From contig CACHFP010000005.1 in the NCBI GenBank assembly GCA_902579115.1, positions 1-64,000 of the forward strand: 64,000 nt of DNA, given 5' to 3'. A program made the translations under genes and the position numbers. The first letter of the stretch is position 1, and each line of letters starts with the position of its first letter. The DNA is from an uncultured Pelagibacteraceae bacterium (GTDB taxonomy: Bacteria; Pseudomonadota; Alphaproteobacteria; Pelagibacterales; Pelagibacteraceae). This document shows positions 40,954-50,880 of this stretch, one piece after another. The notes beneath the pieces were generated by a model that searched no databases, was not told where the DNA came from, and saw only the letters and a program-made list of their open reading frames with translations.

Positions 40954-41889
40954 TTAGTAACCAGCTACCTTAAAGAAGATTTTCATATTTTCAATTTGTT
41001 CGCTCAATGTACAAAAAAGAGAGGTGTCTTTTTCGATAAAATTTTTTGTTTGTTTATAAAGTCCTGGTTTAAAGTTCTTATCAATTTTATTTTGAAATTT
41101 AATATTTTTAATTTTTGTGCTTCCAAATTGAATTACTTTTAATTGTTCTAAAGGTTTTAAAATAAAACGTCTCTTTGCAGTCATCAGTTCTAAACCCCAC
41201 GAACCTGGAGATTCCCAATCGGAAAGATAAGAAAACATTACTCCCTTTCTAGTAATGCCTGACCCACAAAATCTTGCTGAAGTAGGATGCCAGTTAAATC
41301 TTCCTTTATGCCAACATTTCCAATATTTAGGTTTTGAACTTAAATGAAATGCTAAATCGATAACGTGTGAGTTAGCAATAAGCCAACGTTCTCTGACTTT
41401 ACGTGGTCTAGTATATGGCTTTACTCTATTTATTATTTCAGTAAATTCAAAATTCATACTTAGGATTCCACCATCTTTATTAATCAACTTTTTCATGTGA
41501 TTAACCGAACTATAGAAACGTCTGTTGTATGCAACATAAACTTGAGATTTATTTATTCTTGCAAAACTTTCAAGATATTTAATTTGATTTAAATTAATTG
41601 ATCCCGGCTTTTCTAAAAGAATTCTTTTTGTGCCTGCTTTAATTAGATTTTTTGTTGTATCAAATAGTTCCTCAACTCCAACTGTAACTATTGCTGTATG
41701 AGGAAATGATTTCTTCAGATGAAGGTTAAGGCCTCCTACCTTTACCTTATGTCTGGTAGCTTTGTAAAAAGATTTTGCTGTACTTTCGCCTCTACCAATT
41801 ACCTCTACAGGTTGTTTAAGAGCTTTTAATACTTTAAAATAATTCTGGGAAATTACACTTGCTCCAATTAACCAAATTTTAGATTTCAT
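40954..41889 (-). CDS. Gfo/Idh/MocA-like oxidoreductase
   Basis: N-terminal Rossmann-like fold, LLEKPGSINLNQIKYL, YVAYNRRFYSSV (EKP-type motif). Confidence 0.75.
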   Translation of the reverse strand: MKSKIWLIGASVISQNYFKVLKALKQPVEVIGRGESTAKSFYKATRHKVKVGGLNLHLKKSFPHTAIVTVGVEELFDTTKNLIKAGTKRILLEKPGSINLNQIKYLESFARINKSQVYVAYNRRFYSSVNHMKKLINKDGGILSMNFEFTEIINRVKPYTRPRKVRERWLIANSHVIDLAFHLSSKPKYWKCWHKGRFNWHPTSARFCGSGITRKGVMFSYLSDWESPGSWGLELMTAKRRFILKPLEQLKVIQFGSTKIKNIKFQNKIDKNFKPGLYKQTKNFIEKDTSLFCTLSEQIENMKIFFKVAGY

Positions 41890-42848
41890 GTTATCGGTAC
41901 CAATATATCTTTCTTGTTAAACGATTTGTTCCAATGTTCTAGCATAGATTTCAAAAAAATTGCATGAAGTTGTGATGAATTGCTTAAAGTAGGCAATTTA
42001 CTAGTACCATGATTTAAAATTTTTGTAATAATTGGTCCGCTCATATCACTTTGTAATTCTTGATGACCCTCTATCCTTTCTCCATTCGAAAATATAGCGA
42101 TTCCCTTTTTTTCATAAATATTGCAAGAGTCATTATTAAGAAATTTTAATTGTAATATGTTTTCTTCTTCATTTTTTAAAGATTGTAAGATCAGTTCTGT
42201 TCCTTTAGAAAATTTAGCTTTTATTTTACCAGTCAACTCGTAATATCCTTTTCTTTTACTAGGAAACCAATCTTTGCTTAATTCTTTTGTATCAATTGTA
42301 GTTAAAGACTCATTCGTCCAATAAGAAACTAGATCTAAGTAGTGTATGGCATTACAAGCTAAACCCCATAAACCACCTTTCTTAATTATTTCTACAGGTT
42401 TATCAGGAAATTTTGATTGAATATCTATATACCATTTCATCTGACGCTTTGGAGTATTTACAAAAACACTTTTTGCATTTGCAGTTGCATTTTTTATTGT
42501 CTCTAATTCACCAATCGATTGAGCTAAAATTTTTTCTAAAATCCAATATTTAATTTTTACTTTTGAAGCAACTTGATAAACTAGCGAAGCTCGATTTTTT
42601 GAGGAAGTCGCAACTATAGCTAAATCGTAATTATTGATTTTCTCTGGCAACGATTTTTGCCAGCTAATCTTATGATTAGATTGAAATCCGTTATTTTCCT
42701 CCCATTTTTTTTTAGCAAGTCTCAAAGATATTTCTGATGTATCCACCACAATAATATTATAATTAAAATTTTCTTTAATAATGGATTGAAGGTATCTGGA
42801 TCCTAACTGTCCAGCTCCAATTAAAAGTAAATTCTTCACAATAATCAA
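41886..42848 (-). CDS. Gfo/Idh/MocA-like oxidoreductase
   Basis: NLLLIGAGQLGSRYLQSI Rossmann motif, WILEKILAQSIGEL, overlaps the downstream oxidoreductase by 4 bp. Confidence 0.75.
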   Translation of the reverse strand: MIIVKNLLLIGAGQLGSRYLQSIIKENFNYNIIVVDTSEISLRLAKKKWEENNGFQSNHKISWQKSLPEKINNYDLAIVATSSKNRASLVYQVASKVKIKYWILEKILAQSIGELETIKNATANAKSVFVNTPKRQMKWYIDIQSKFPDKPVEIIKKGGLWGLACNAIHYLDLVSYWTNESLTTIDTKELSKDWFPSKRKGYYELTGKIKAKFSKGTELILQSLKNEEENILQLKFLNNDSCNIYEKKGIAIFSNGERIEGHQELQSDMSGPIITKILNHGTSKLPTLSNSSQLHAIFLKSMLEHWNKSFNKKDILVPIT

Positions 42849-43013
42849 TTGATTTAGCTAAATTAAAATAACTATAATCTTATAAATTTTCAAAACAACT
42901 ATTTTATCCGATTATTCTATTAAATTTTAATTAATTAAAAATTAACAAAATTTAGTTATGAGATTAAAATATTGGTTGTTTTATTTTACTAAAAAAAGTA
43001 TGGTCCTTTTTAT

Positions 43014-43089
43014 TCCTCGGTAGCTCAGTTGGTAGAGCAGTTGACTGTTAATCAATTGGTCGCAGGTTCGAGTCCTGCCCGAGGAGCCA
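43014..43089 (+). tRNA. tRNA-Asn(GUU)
   Basis: TCCTCGGTAGCTCAGTTGGTAGAGC..CTGTTAA..GGTTCGAGTCC..CCGAGGAGCCA. Confidence 0.97.
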
Positions 43090-43090
43090 A

Positions 43091-43456
43091 TTAACCGACT
43101 TTTTCAAATTTAGCTGTGTTACTTAAAATTTGTAAAATTTTATCTTTTTGGGTTCTAGATAAAGATGAGAAAGTTCTGCTTAAAAAAGAATAATTTAAAT
43201 CCTCGTTAATATTGTCGGATAAACTCGCATCTTTAAATTCTTTATAATCCTCAAAGAAATATATTATTGGAACTTTTAAAAATTGAGATAATTGCATAAG
43301 TCTATTTGAACTTACTCCGTTAGTTCCTTTTTCGTATTTTTGGATTTGCTGAAATGTAACGTTAATGGCTTGTGCAACTTTTGTTTGAGTTAAGCCTAAA
43401 GATAATCTTCTCATTCTTAATTTTTTACCTAAGTGGATATTGAAATTTTCTTCCAT
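43091..43456 (-). CDS. XRE-family HTH transcriptional regulator
   Basis: LGKKLRMRRLSLGLTQTKVAQAINVTFQQIQKYEKGTNGVSSNRLMQLSQFL. Confidence 0.92.
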   Translation of the reverse strand: MEENFNIHLGKKLRMRRLSLGLTQTKVAQAINVTFQQIQKYEKGTNGVSSNRLMQLSQFLKVPIIYFFEDYKEFKDASLSDNINEDLNYSFLSRTFSSLSRTQKDKILQILSNTAKFEKVG

Positions 43457-43599
43457 AGATCTCCCTAAATTTTAATAATAGAACCTCAAAATGAACATTT
43501 TGGCAATACCTATTATTTTTTTTTTTGGGGGGTCTGAAATGCCAAAAAAGCTTACATTTTGTGTTGACTAAATCAAAAAAATGAAGTCTGAAATTATAA

Positions 43600-44283
43600 C
43601 TATTTTACTTTTTTTAACCTATATTCCCAATAACCAGTTTTATCAAAGGCTGCTTTAACCCAAAGAAACGTATCCTCTTCATACCAAATATCAGTATCGA
43701 GTTTTTTATTTTTTGATAAACTCGGATCAGATGAACTAAAATTAAATCTTAATGTTTTATAAGTCTTATCTCCTATTTTCACATCTTCTTTTCCTTTAAA
43801 CACAACTTTTTGTTCAATAATTCTACCTGAAACTGCGCTTATTTGTGCTTTCTTTTTAACTATTTCATGATTCCACCAAGTTCCAATGATCAAATCTTTA
43901 TCTGCCTTACCTTTATAAGATGAACCATCAATAATTAAAGATTTATCAGTTTGATCAATAGTTATATTTACGTATTTTTCTTTTTTATTTTGATTAGTTT
44001 TTGAGTTAAAACCCGTAAAAATTCCATTTTTATACTTTTCTACTCCCTCAGCTTTATATTTATAAAGGTCCACTCCTAGTTTTGTAATTTTAAAGCTTAC
44101 CTCATTCTCAATTATCAGATTTGCTCCATTTCTTTTAAAATTATACTTGTGATAACCAATAGGTTTGTTGTTTCTTAATAATTCATATTCTAAATAATTA
44201 TACTTAGAATAGTGATCAACATGAGCATTAATTTCTAAAGATATAAAGAAAATTAAAGCAATTGAAAGTACATACTTTTTCAT
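43600..44283 (-). CDS. DUF6134-like secreted protein of unknown function
   Basis: Signal peptide; YELLRNNKPIGYHKYNF..., IDGSSYKGKADKDLIIGTWWNHEI... Confidence 0.65.
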   Translation of the reverse strand: MKKYVLSIALIFFISLEINAHVDHYSKYNYLEYELLRNNKPIGYHKYNFKRNGANLIIENEVSFKITKLGVDLYKYKAEGVEKYKNGIFTGFNSKTNQNKKEKYVNITIDQTDKSLIIDGSSYKGKADKDLIIGTWWNHEIVKKKAQISAVSGRIIEQKVVFKGKEDVKIGDKTYKTLRFNFSSSDPSLSKNKKLDTDIWYEEDTFLWVKAAFDKTGYWEYRLKKVK

Positions 44284-44295
44284 ATATTTAATGAT

Positions 44296-45291
44296 ATGGA
44301 AACTAGTTCAACAATATCCCAAATTGGAAATACACCATTAGTAAGATTAAAACAAGCCTCTGAATTGACCGGTTGTAATATTTATGGGAAGGCTGAATAT
44401 TTTAACCCAGGAGAATCAGTAAAGGATAGAGCAGCTTTATTTATTGTTGAAGATGCAATTAAAAGAAAGCTTATATCTAAGGGTGGCACTATTGTAGAAG
44501 GTACTGCTGGAAATACTGGAATAGGTTTAGCTGTTGTTTGTAAAGATTTTGGACTTAAACTCAAAATAGTAATACCTAAAACTCAATCTATAGAAAAAAA
44601 AGAAACTCTTAGAAAACTTGGAGCAGAATTAATTGAAGTTGATGCTGTTCCCTATTCAAATCCTAAAAATTATATAAAGCAGTCAAAACAAATAGCTGAG
44701 GATTTAAGTAAAAAAAGTAAAAAAGGAGTTTATTGGGCAAATCAGTTTGATAATATAATTAATACTGAAGCTCATATAAAAACTACTTCAGAGGAGATTT
44801 GGAGTCAAACTGCTGGCTCAATTGACGGATTTACTTGTGCTGTTGGAACGGGTGGTACTTTGGCAGGTGTTTCTATTGGATTAAAAAATAAAAATAAAAA
44901 TATAAAAATAGCATTATCAGACCCCATGGGATCATCATTGTACTCCTTTGTAAAAAATAACAAATTAGAAAGTACGGGTGATTCAATCACAGAAGGCATA
45001 GGAACTGGAAGAATTACCAAAAATTTTGATAAAGCCTTAGTGGATGAAGCTTTCCAGACTAATGACATAGAGGCATTAAACTTAATATATGATTTAATTG
45101 AAAAACAGAAAATTGTATTAGGTGGTTCTTCAGGTATAAATATCGCTGGTGCTATTAAACTTGCAAAAAAATTGGGGCCTGGAAAGACTATCGTAACTAT
45201 ACTTTGTGATCATGGAAAAAGATACGCTAGTAAAATTTTTAACAAAGATTTTTTAAAAAGTAAAAATTTACCAGTACCGAAATGGTTATAA
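44296..45291 (+). CDS. Cysteine synthase family PLP enzyme
   Basis: [55 protein letters not shown]. Confidence 0.9.
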   Translation: METSSTISQIGNTPLVRLKQASELTGCNIYGKAEYFNPGESVKDRAALFIVEDAIKRKLISKGGTIVEGTAGNTGIGLAVVCKDFGLKLKIVIPKTQSIEKKETLRKLGAELIEVDAVPYSNPKNYIKQSKQIAEDLSKKSKKGVYWANQFDNIINTEAHIKTTSEEIWSQTAGSIDGFTCAVGTGGTLAGVSIGLKNKNKNIKIALSDPMGSSLYSFVKNNKLESTGDSITEGIGTGRITKNFDKALVDEAFQTNDIEALNLIYDLIEKQKIVLGGSSGINIAGAIKLAKKLGPGKTIVTILCDHGKRYASKIFNKDFLKSKNLPVPKWL

Positions 45292-46017
45292 AATTTGGCT
45301 TAAAAAAAGTTTGGTTCGATCTGATTTTGGATTTTCGAAAAACTCTTTGGTTTTTGCTCTTTCTACTATTTTTCCCTCATCCATAAAAATCATATAGTCA
45401 GCTACTTCTTTAGCAAATCCCATTTCATGTGTAACTACAATCATAGTCATTCCACCTTTAGCTAAATCAACCATTACATCTAAAACTTCTTTAATCATTT
45501 CTGGATCCAAGGCAGAAGTTGGTTCATCAAACAACATAATTTTCGGTTCCATACACAGCGCTCTTGCTATAGCTGCTCTTTGCTGCTGTCCTCCTGAAAG
45601 TTGGCCAGGAAACTTAAGCGCTTGATCATCTATTTGAACTCTTGTTAAATTTTTCATTGCAATATCTTCAGCTTCTTTTTTTGGTAATTTTTTTACCCAA
45701 ATAGGCGCTAATGTACAATTTTCTAAAATTGAGAGGTGTGGAAATAAGTTAAATTGTTGAAAAACCATACCAACTTCGGCTCTTATCTTTTCAATATTTT
45801 TTGTATTTTCTGCTAGCTCTGTGCCGTCAACAATAATATTTCCCTCTTGATGCTCCTCTAACCTATTTATGCATCTTATTAAAGTCGATTTTCCTGAACC
45901 AGATGGACCACATATTACTATCTTTTCTTGTGGAGCAACATCAAGATCTATGTCTTTTAAAACTTGGAATTTATCAAACCATTTATTTACTTTTTTTAAC
46001 TCAATTATTTTTCCCAT
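45286..46017 (-). CDS. aapP: General amino acid ABC transporter ATP-binding protein AapP
   Basis: [36 protein letters not shown]; last gene of the aapJQMP-type cluster. Confidence 0.92.
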   Translation of the reverse strand: MGKIIELKKVNKWFDKFQVLKDIDLDVAPQEKIVICGPSGSGKSTLIRCINRLEEHQEGNIIVDGTELAENTKNIEKIRAEVGMVFQQFNLFPHLSILENCTLAPIWVKKLPKKEAEDIAMKNLTRVQIDDQALKFPGQLSGGQQQRAAIARALCMEPKIMLFDEPTSALDPEMIKEVLDVMVDLAKGGMTMIVVTHEMGFAKEVADYMIFMDEGKIVERAKTKEFFENPKSDRTKLFLSQIL

Positions 46018-46019
46018 AC

Positions 46020-47270
46020 TTATCTTTCAGTACTTAATCTTTTTTCTAAATTCTGACTATATCTACTCATTGCATAGCATATTATCCAGAAAACTAAACC
46101 TGCAAAAACATAGCCCTCCATAGCCATTCCAAGCCAATTGGGGTTAGTTTTCGCTAAACGTATCATACCAGCTAATTCCATCAACCCTACAACAAAGATT
46201 AAAGGTGTATCTTTCACTAAAGCTAGAAGTGTGTTGGCGATTCCAGGTATCACTAATTTTAATGCTTGCGGTAATATTATTAAAAAGTTCATCCTCCAAT
46301 AACCCATACCTAAAGATCTCGCTGCTTCATATTGACCTTTTGGTAAAGCTTGTAGGCCTCCTCTTACAACTTCAGCCATGTAAGCAGCCTCAAACATAGT
46401 AATCGCAAACAAAACTCTTATTAATTTGTCAATAAAAGTACCATCGGGCAAAAACATTGGAAACATTACCGAAGCCATAAATAAAACTGTAATTAAAGGC
46501 ACTCCTCTCCAAAGTTCAATAAAGCCAATAGAAATATATTTAATCGCAGGTAAATCTGATCTTCGACCTAAGGCTAAAAAAACTCCTATAGGAAAACAAA
46601 AAATTATTGCAAAAGCTGAAATTATGAATGTAAGTGATAATCCGCCCCAAGCTGCTGTCTCTACGTAAGTGAGACCAAAGTTGCCGCCACCGATTAATTT
46701 TATACCTATAAAAGGATAAACAAATATAAGAAATAATATAAAGTATTTTTTTATTTTTGCTGGAGCAAAGAAAGTAATTCCTACTAAAGTAAAAAGTGAT
46801 AAAAAAGCAATATTTATTCTCCATTGTTCTGGATCTGGGTACATGCCGTAAATTAATCTTCTAAACCAAACTTTGATAAATACCCAACAAGCACCATCAC
46901 CTGTACAATCTTCTTTGGAATTCCCAATAAAATTTGCCTCTAGAAAAAACCAATTTATTAAAGGTGAAATTGACTTTACAATTATGAATATTGTAAGAAG
47001 AGTTAAGACAGCATTAAAATTGTTTGAATTGATATTTTTATTTAATATATCTAAACTTCTAATACCGCTAAACTCTACCCTTATTAAATATAAACCAATA
47101 AACCCAATTATTAATGGAAAAAAGTAACTTATTATTCCCGGAAAGAAACCCACTAAATTGATTTGAAAGAAAGAATTTATAATTACATCTAAAAAACTAA
47201 ATACAATAAGAAAAATTCCAGCTGGTAAATAAGTTTTAATATTTTGTTTAGAAGGTTTTAGAGTATTCAT
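46020..47270 (-). CDS. aapM: General amino acid ABC transporter permease AapM
   Basis: [51 protein letters not shown]. Confidence 0.92.
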   Translation of the reverse strand: MNTLKPSKQNIKTYLPAGIFLIVFSFLDVIINSFFQINLVGFFPGIISYFFPLIIGFIGLYLIRVEFSGIRSLDILNKNINSNNFNAVLTLLTIFIIVKSISPLINWFFLEANFIGNSKEDCTGDGACWVFIKVWFRRLIYGMYPDPEQWRINIAFLSLFTLVGITFFAPAKIKKYFILFLIFVYPFIGIKLIGGGNFGLTYVETAAWGGLSLTFIISAFAIIFCFPIGVFLALGRRSDLPAIKYISIGFIELWRGVPLITVLFMASVMFPMFLPDGTFIDKLIRVLFAITMFEAAYMAEVVRGGLQALPKGQYEAARSLGMGYWRMNFLIILPQALKLVIPGIANTLLALVKDTPLIFVVGLMELAGMIRLAKTNPNWLGMAMEGYVFAGLVFWIICYAMSRYSQNLEKRLSTER

Positions 47271-48445
47271 TATTTTTCTTTAATTGCCATTTTTTTGTTA
47301 TACCAATTCATAAATATCGAGATAGAGACACTTAAAGTTAAATAAGTAAGCATCGTAATTGATATTATCTCTATAGCCCTACCTGTTTGCATCAAAGCTG
47401 TTCCAGCAAAAACTAAAACTATGTCTGGATAAGCTATAGCTGCAGCTAAAGATGAATTTTTTGTTAAATTCAAATATTGATTTGTTGTAGGCGGAATGAT
47501 GATTCTCAAAGCCTGTGGCATCACAACTAACTTTAAAATTTGATTTTTATTTAATCCTATGCTGGCGGCAGCCTCTTTTTGTCCCTTGTTAACTCCCAAT
47601 ATTCCCGCTCTTACATTTTCTGCAATAAAAGTCGCCGTATACATGGATAAAGATAAAGCCAATGCTATAAGTTCAGGAATTATATTTAATCCTCCCTCAA
47701 ATGTAAAAATTGTAGGTGAAAGTTGTTTTAAAACAGGATATTCAAACGAAAGTGTTACTCCGAATAGAAGAAAAGACATTAATGGAAATGTTAAAAAAAT
47801 TAATAATGATATTGAAGTAGTTGGTAACTGTTTGCCAAATTGTTCTCTTTGCTTTTTAGAATAATTGTAAAAAAAATAAATTGCTGTTATTGCTAAAATT
47901 ATTGTAATTAAGAAAATATTAAAATTTGTCCAAATAAATTTTGGAACATAAAAACCTTTTACTGTCAAAAAAGAAATATCATAAAAATTAATTGCTTCGT
48001 TAGGAAGTGGTAATGCTCTTAATGCTGCAAAATACCAAAAAAATATCTGTAATATAAGAGGAATATTTCTAAAAATTTCTACATACCATTCAGCTACCTT
48101 TGCAATCAAATAGTTGTCAGACAATCTTGAAACACCGACGATTACACCTAATATAGTTGCAAAAAAAATTCCAATTACAGATACTAAAATTGTATTTAAT
48201 AATCCTACAAGAAAAGCTCTGGCATAAGAATACGATCCATCATAATCTATAAGTGAAAAAGTAATATCAAATGAAGCTTCTTGTTGTAAAAAACCAAATC
48301 CAAAGGCTATACCTCTATTGTCCATGTTAATTTGAGCATTAGTGACAAAATAAATAATAATTGAGAGTAAAATAGCAATAGTTATGAATTGAGGTATTAA
48401 ATTTTTTATTTTTTTATTTTGAAAACGAATAAATTTAAAATTCAT
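47270..48445 (-). CDS. aapQ: General amino acid ABC transporter permease AapQ
   Basis: EIFRNIPLILQIFFWYFAAL, ENVRAGILGVNKGQKEAAASIGLNKNQ. Confidence 0.92.
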   Translation of the reverse strand: MNFKFIRFQNKKIKNLIPQFITIAILLSIIIYFVTNAQINMDNRGIAFGFGFLQQEASFDITFSLIDYDGSYSYARAFLVGLLNTILVSVIGIFFATILGVIVGVSRLSDNYLIAKVAEWYVEIFRNIPLILQIFFWYFAALRALPLPNEAINFYDISFLTVKGFYVPKFIWTNFNIFLITIILAITAIYFFYNYSKKQREQFGKQLPTTSISLLIFLTFPLMSFLLFGVTLSFEYPVLKQLSPTIFTFEGGLNIIPELIALALSLSMYTATFIAENVRAGILGVNKGQKEAAASIGLNKNQILKLVVMPQALRIIIPPTTNQYLNLTKNSSLAAAIAYPDIVLVFAGTALMQTGRAIEIISITMLTYLTLSVSISIFMNWYNKKMAIKEK

Positions 48446-48463
48446 AGATTATAAATTGAGAAT

Positions 48464-48496
48464 AAAAAAAAGGGCTGAATAAATCCAGCCCTTTTT
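48464..48496 (-). terminator. Terminator-like hairpin with U-run (minus sense) inside the aap operon
   Basis: Minus sense AAAAAGGGCTG-gatttatt-CAGCCCTTTTTTTT; 11-bp arms at 48467-48477/48486-48496; lies between aapJ stop and aapQ start. Confidence 0.8.
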
Positions 48497-48510
48497 AATT
48501 TATTTAAAGA

Positions 48511-49557
48511 TTATCGTGCAGGTGGAACATATAGGATCCCGCCTTTAGTCCAAAGCTGATTTGGACCTCTGTTAGGCATAATTCCTGTATCACCAAGGTG
48601 TTTTTTGTAACTTTCACCATAGTTTCCAACTTGTTCAATAATTCTTAAACTCCACTCATTGTCTAGACCAAATGCAGCTCCAAGTTCTCCCTCTGCCCCA
48701 ACTAGTCTTTTAACGGCAGGGTTTTCAGAGTCTTTTAAATCAGACGCATTTGATGAAGTAACCCCATATTCTTCTGCTTCAATCATTGCATTTAAAGACC
48801 ATCTAACAATATCTTCCCAAACATTATCTCCTTGTCTTACAACAGGGCCTAATGGTTCTTTCGAAATTGTTTCTGGCAAAACTTTATGTTCAGAAGGATC
48901 TTTCATTTTTGTTCTTTGTGCAGCTAGACCAGATTTATCAGTTGTATAAGTATCACATCTGCCTGCATCATATGCTTGAACAACTTCATCTGCGCTTTCA
49001 AATCCAAGTGGCTCATATTTAACATTTTTTGAGTTAAAATGATCTCTCATGTTAAGTTCAGTTGTTGTACCTATATTAGTACATGCAACTATGCCATCTT
49101 TGAAATCATTCACAGAATTTATTCCAGAAGATTTTCTTACCATAAAACCTTGTCCGTCATAGAAATTGACTCCAACAAATGTTAAACCTATGTCAGCGTC
49201 TCTAGATAAAGTCCAAGTAGTATTTCTTGATAAAATATCTATTTCACCAGAATTTAAAGCAGTGAACCTTTCTTTAGCACTTAATGGTGTGTATTTAACT
49301 TTATCAGCATCTTTTAACACAGCTGCTGCTACGGCTCTACATACATCAACATCTATCCCTGACCAATTTCCTGATTCGTCTGCATTAGAAAATCCTGGGA
49401 CTCCCTCAGAAACTCCACACTTTACAAAACCAGCTTTCACAGTGTTTTCTAAAGTTTTAGACTTTTTTGAACCAGCCCCACTGCCGCCCTGACCACATGC
49501 CACTAAGAGCAAAGAAGCAAATCCAACTAAAATCCAAGTTTTTAAAGATTTAATCAT
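48511..49557 (-). CDS. aapJ: General amino acid ABC transporter substrate-binding protein AapJ
   Basis: Lipobox LLLVACG; VKCGVSEGVPGFSNADESGNWSGIDVDVCRAVAAAV, LGDTGIMPNRGPNQLW. Confidence 0.95.
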   Translation of the reverse strand: MIKSLKTWILVGFASLLLVACGQGGSGAGSKKSKTLENTVKAGFVKCGVSEGVPGFSNADESGNWSGIDVDVCRAVAAAVLKDADKVKYTPLSAKERFTALNSGEIDILSRNTTWTLSRDADIGLTFVGVNFYDGQGFMVRKSSGINSVNDFKDGIVACTNIGTTTELNMRDHFNSKNVKYEPLGFESADEVVQAYDAGRCDTYTTDKSGLAAQRTKMKDPSEHKVLPETISKEPLGPVVRQGDNVWEDIVRWSLNAMIEAEEYGVTSSNASDLKDSENPAVKRLVGAEGELGAAFGLDNEWSLRIIEQVGNYGESYKKHLGDTGIMPNRGPNQLWTKGGILYVPPAR

Positions 49558-49718
49558 AATATGATTTCCTTTTAAGTTATTGTTAACAATATTTTTGAAT
49601 TAAGAATTCAAAACAGGTCTAATATAATTTATTTTGTAGTGACTTCAATTTTATGAGGCTCAATATATAGGCCAATATTGACTAATTTTAACTAAATGTC
49701 TTTAAATACAACTTAAAA

Positions 49719-50762
49719 TCAAGAATTTTTTGATAATGTCATTTCGTAAAGTCTACTCACTGTTCTTTTAAATATCTCTGAATGTTTTTTGGAAGAACTT
49801 ATTTTTTTAAGCTCTGACTCCATTGATAAAGTTAATCTAATTTTTTTATCATACAAAATATCGATTAAAGTAATAAATCTTAATTGTTGGTTGGAATTAT
49901 ATTCATCAAAGTTAGGAATTTCTTCAATAAAAATATAGTTACAAATGTTAGCTAGATTTAAATAGTCTTCTGCTCCTATATTTTCATCACATAATTCTTT
50001 AAAATTAAACCTGGCCACACCCTCATAATAGTTATTAATTTTAAATTTTCTTCCTTTTGTATTAATAACTTTTTCCTCTTTTTTGAGATTTCTTGTTAAA
50101 ACTCTAAAATTTTGATTAATATTAAATAAGGTTTTTTCGTTAACAGGATAAAAAATTTTTTGGTTTTTATCTTTTTTCTGAACTCTATAATCGTCATCTA
50201 AAAGTAATTCTTTTTGTATTGAGTTTTTTTTGATAATATTGATAAAGGGTAAAAATTGATCTCGTTGTAATCCTTCCTTATAAAGTTCATTAACTTTTGT
50301 ATTGGTCGAAATTATAACTTTAATTTCTTCTAAAAAAATTGTCTCGAACAGTTTACCTAGTATCATTGCGTCTACGATATTAGTTACCTGAAATTCATCT
50401 AAATAGATCAATTCATATTTGTTTTTTAGCTCTTTTACGAATTGAAGAATTGATTTGTCGTCTTTTTTTTCGTGTCTAAAATCATGAAATTTAATCATAA
50501 ATTCATTAAAATGACTTTTCATTTTGTTTACTTTTACTGTATCAAAAACAAAATTAAGTATCATAGTTTTACCAACACCAACGTTGCCATGTAGATAAAA
50601 GCAAGATTTAAAGTTTATATTTTTAAAAAAAAGTAGGGATTTTGTTTTACTATTAAGGAATTTTTCCAATAAATTGATTATTTCAATTTGTTTCTCATTT
50701 CTTTCAAATTTTTTAAATTTACAAAATTCTTCAAATTTCTTTATAAAATTGATTTTAGTCAT
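49719..50762 (-). CDS. zapE: Cell division protein ZapE (AFG1-like ATPase)
   Basis: YLHGNVGVGKTMILNFVFD, FHDFRHEKK, LIYLDEFQVTNIVDAMIL, LGKLFETIF. Confidence 0.92.
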   Translation of the reverse strand: MTKINFIKKFEEFCKFKKFERNEKQIEIINLLEKFLNSKTKSLLFFKNINFKSCFYLHGNVGVGKTMILNFVFDTVKVNKMKSHFNEFMIKFHDFRHEKKDDKSILQFVKELKNKYELIYLDEFQVTNIVDAMILGKLFETIFLEEIKVIISTNTKVNELYKEGLQRDQFLPFINIIKKNSIQKELLLDDDYRVQKKDKNQKIFYPVNEKTLFNINQNFRVLTRNLKKEEKVINTKGRKFKINNYYEGVARFNFKELCDENIGAEDYLNLANICNYIFIEEIPNFDEYNSNQQLRFITLIDILYDKKIRLTLSMESELKKISSSKKHSEIFKRTVSRLYEMTLSKNS

Positions 50763-50784
50763 TATGAATTTCGCTTATAAGAAT

Positions 50785-50861
50785 TGGCGCGCCCTGAAGG
50801 ATTCGAACCTACGACCCTCGGTTTAGAAAACCGATGCTCTATCCAGCTGAGCTAAGGGCGC
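50785..50861 (-). tRNA. tRNA-Arg(UCU)
   Basis: Reverse complement GCGCCCTTAGCTCAGCTGGATAGAGCATCGGTTTTCTAAACCGAGGGTCGTAGGTTCGAATCCTTCAGGGCGCGCCA; anticodon TCT. Confidence 0.97.
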
Positions 50862-50880
50862 CAAATATTATTATATTTAC

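Noticed and set aside
40843-41142. 99-aa plus-strand ORF
   Set aside because: Begins in tRNA-Cys and runs antisense to the oxidoreductase gene; spurious.
42925-42940. 16-bp palindrome TTTTAATTAATTAAAA upstream of the oxidoreductase pair
   Set aside because: Pure A/T palindromes are expected by chance in this composition; no supporting context.
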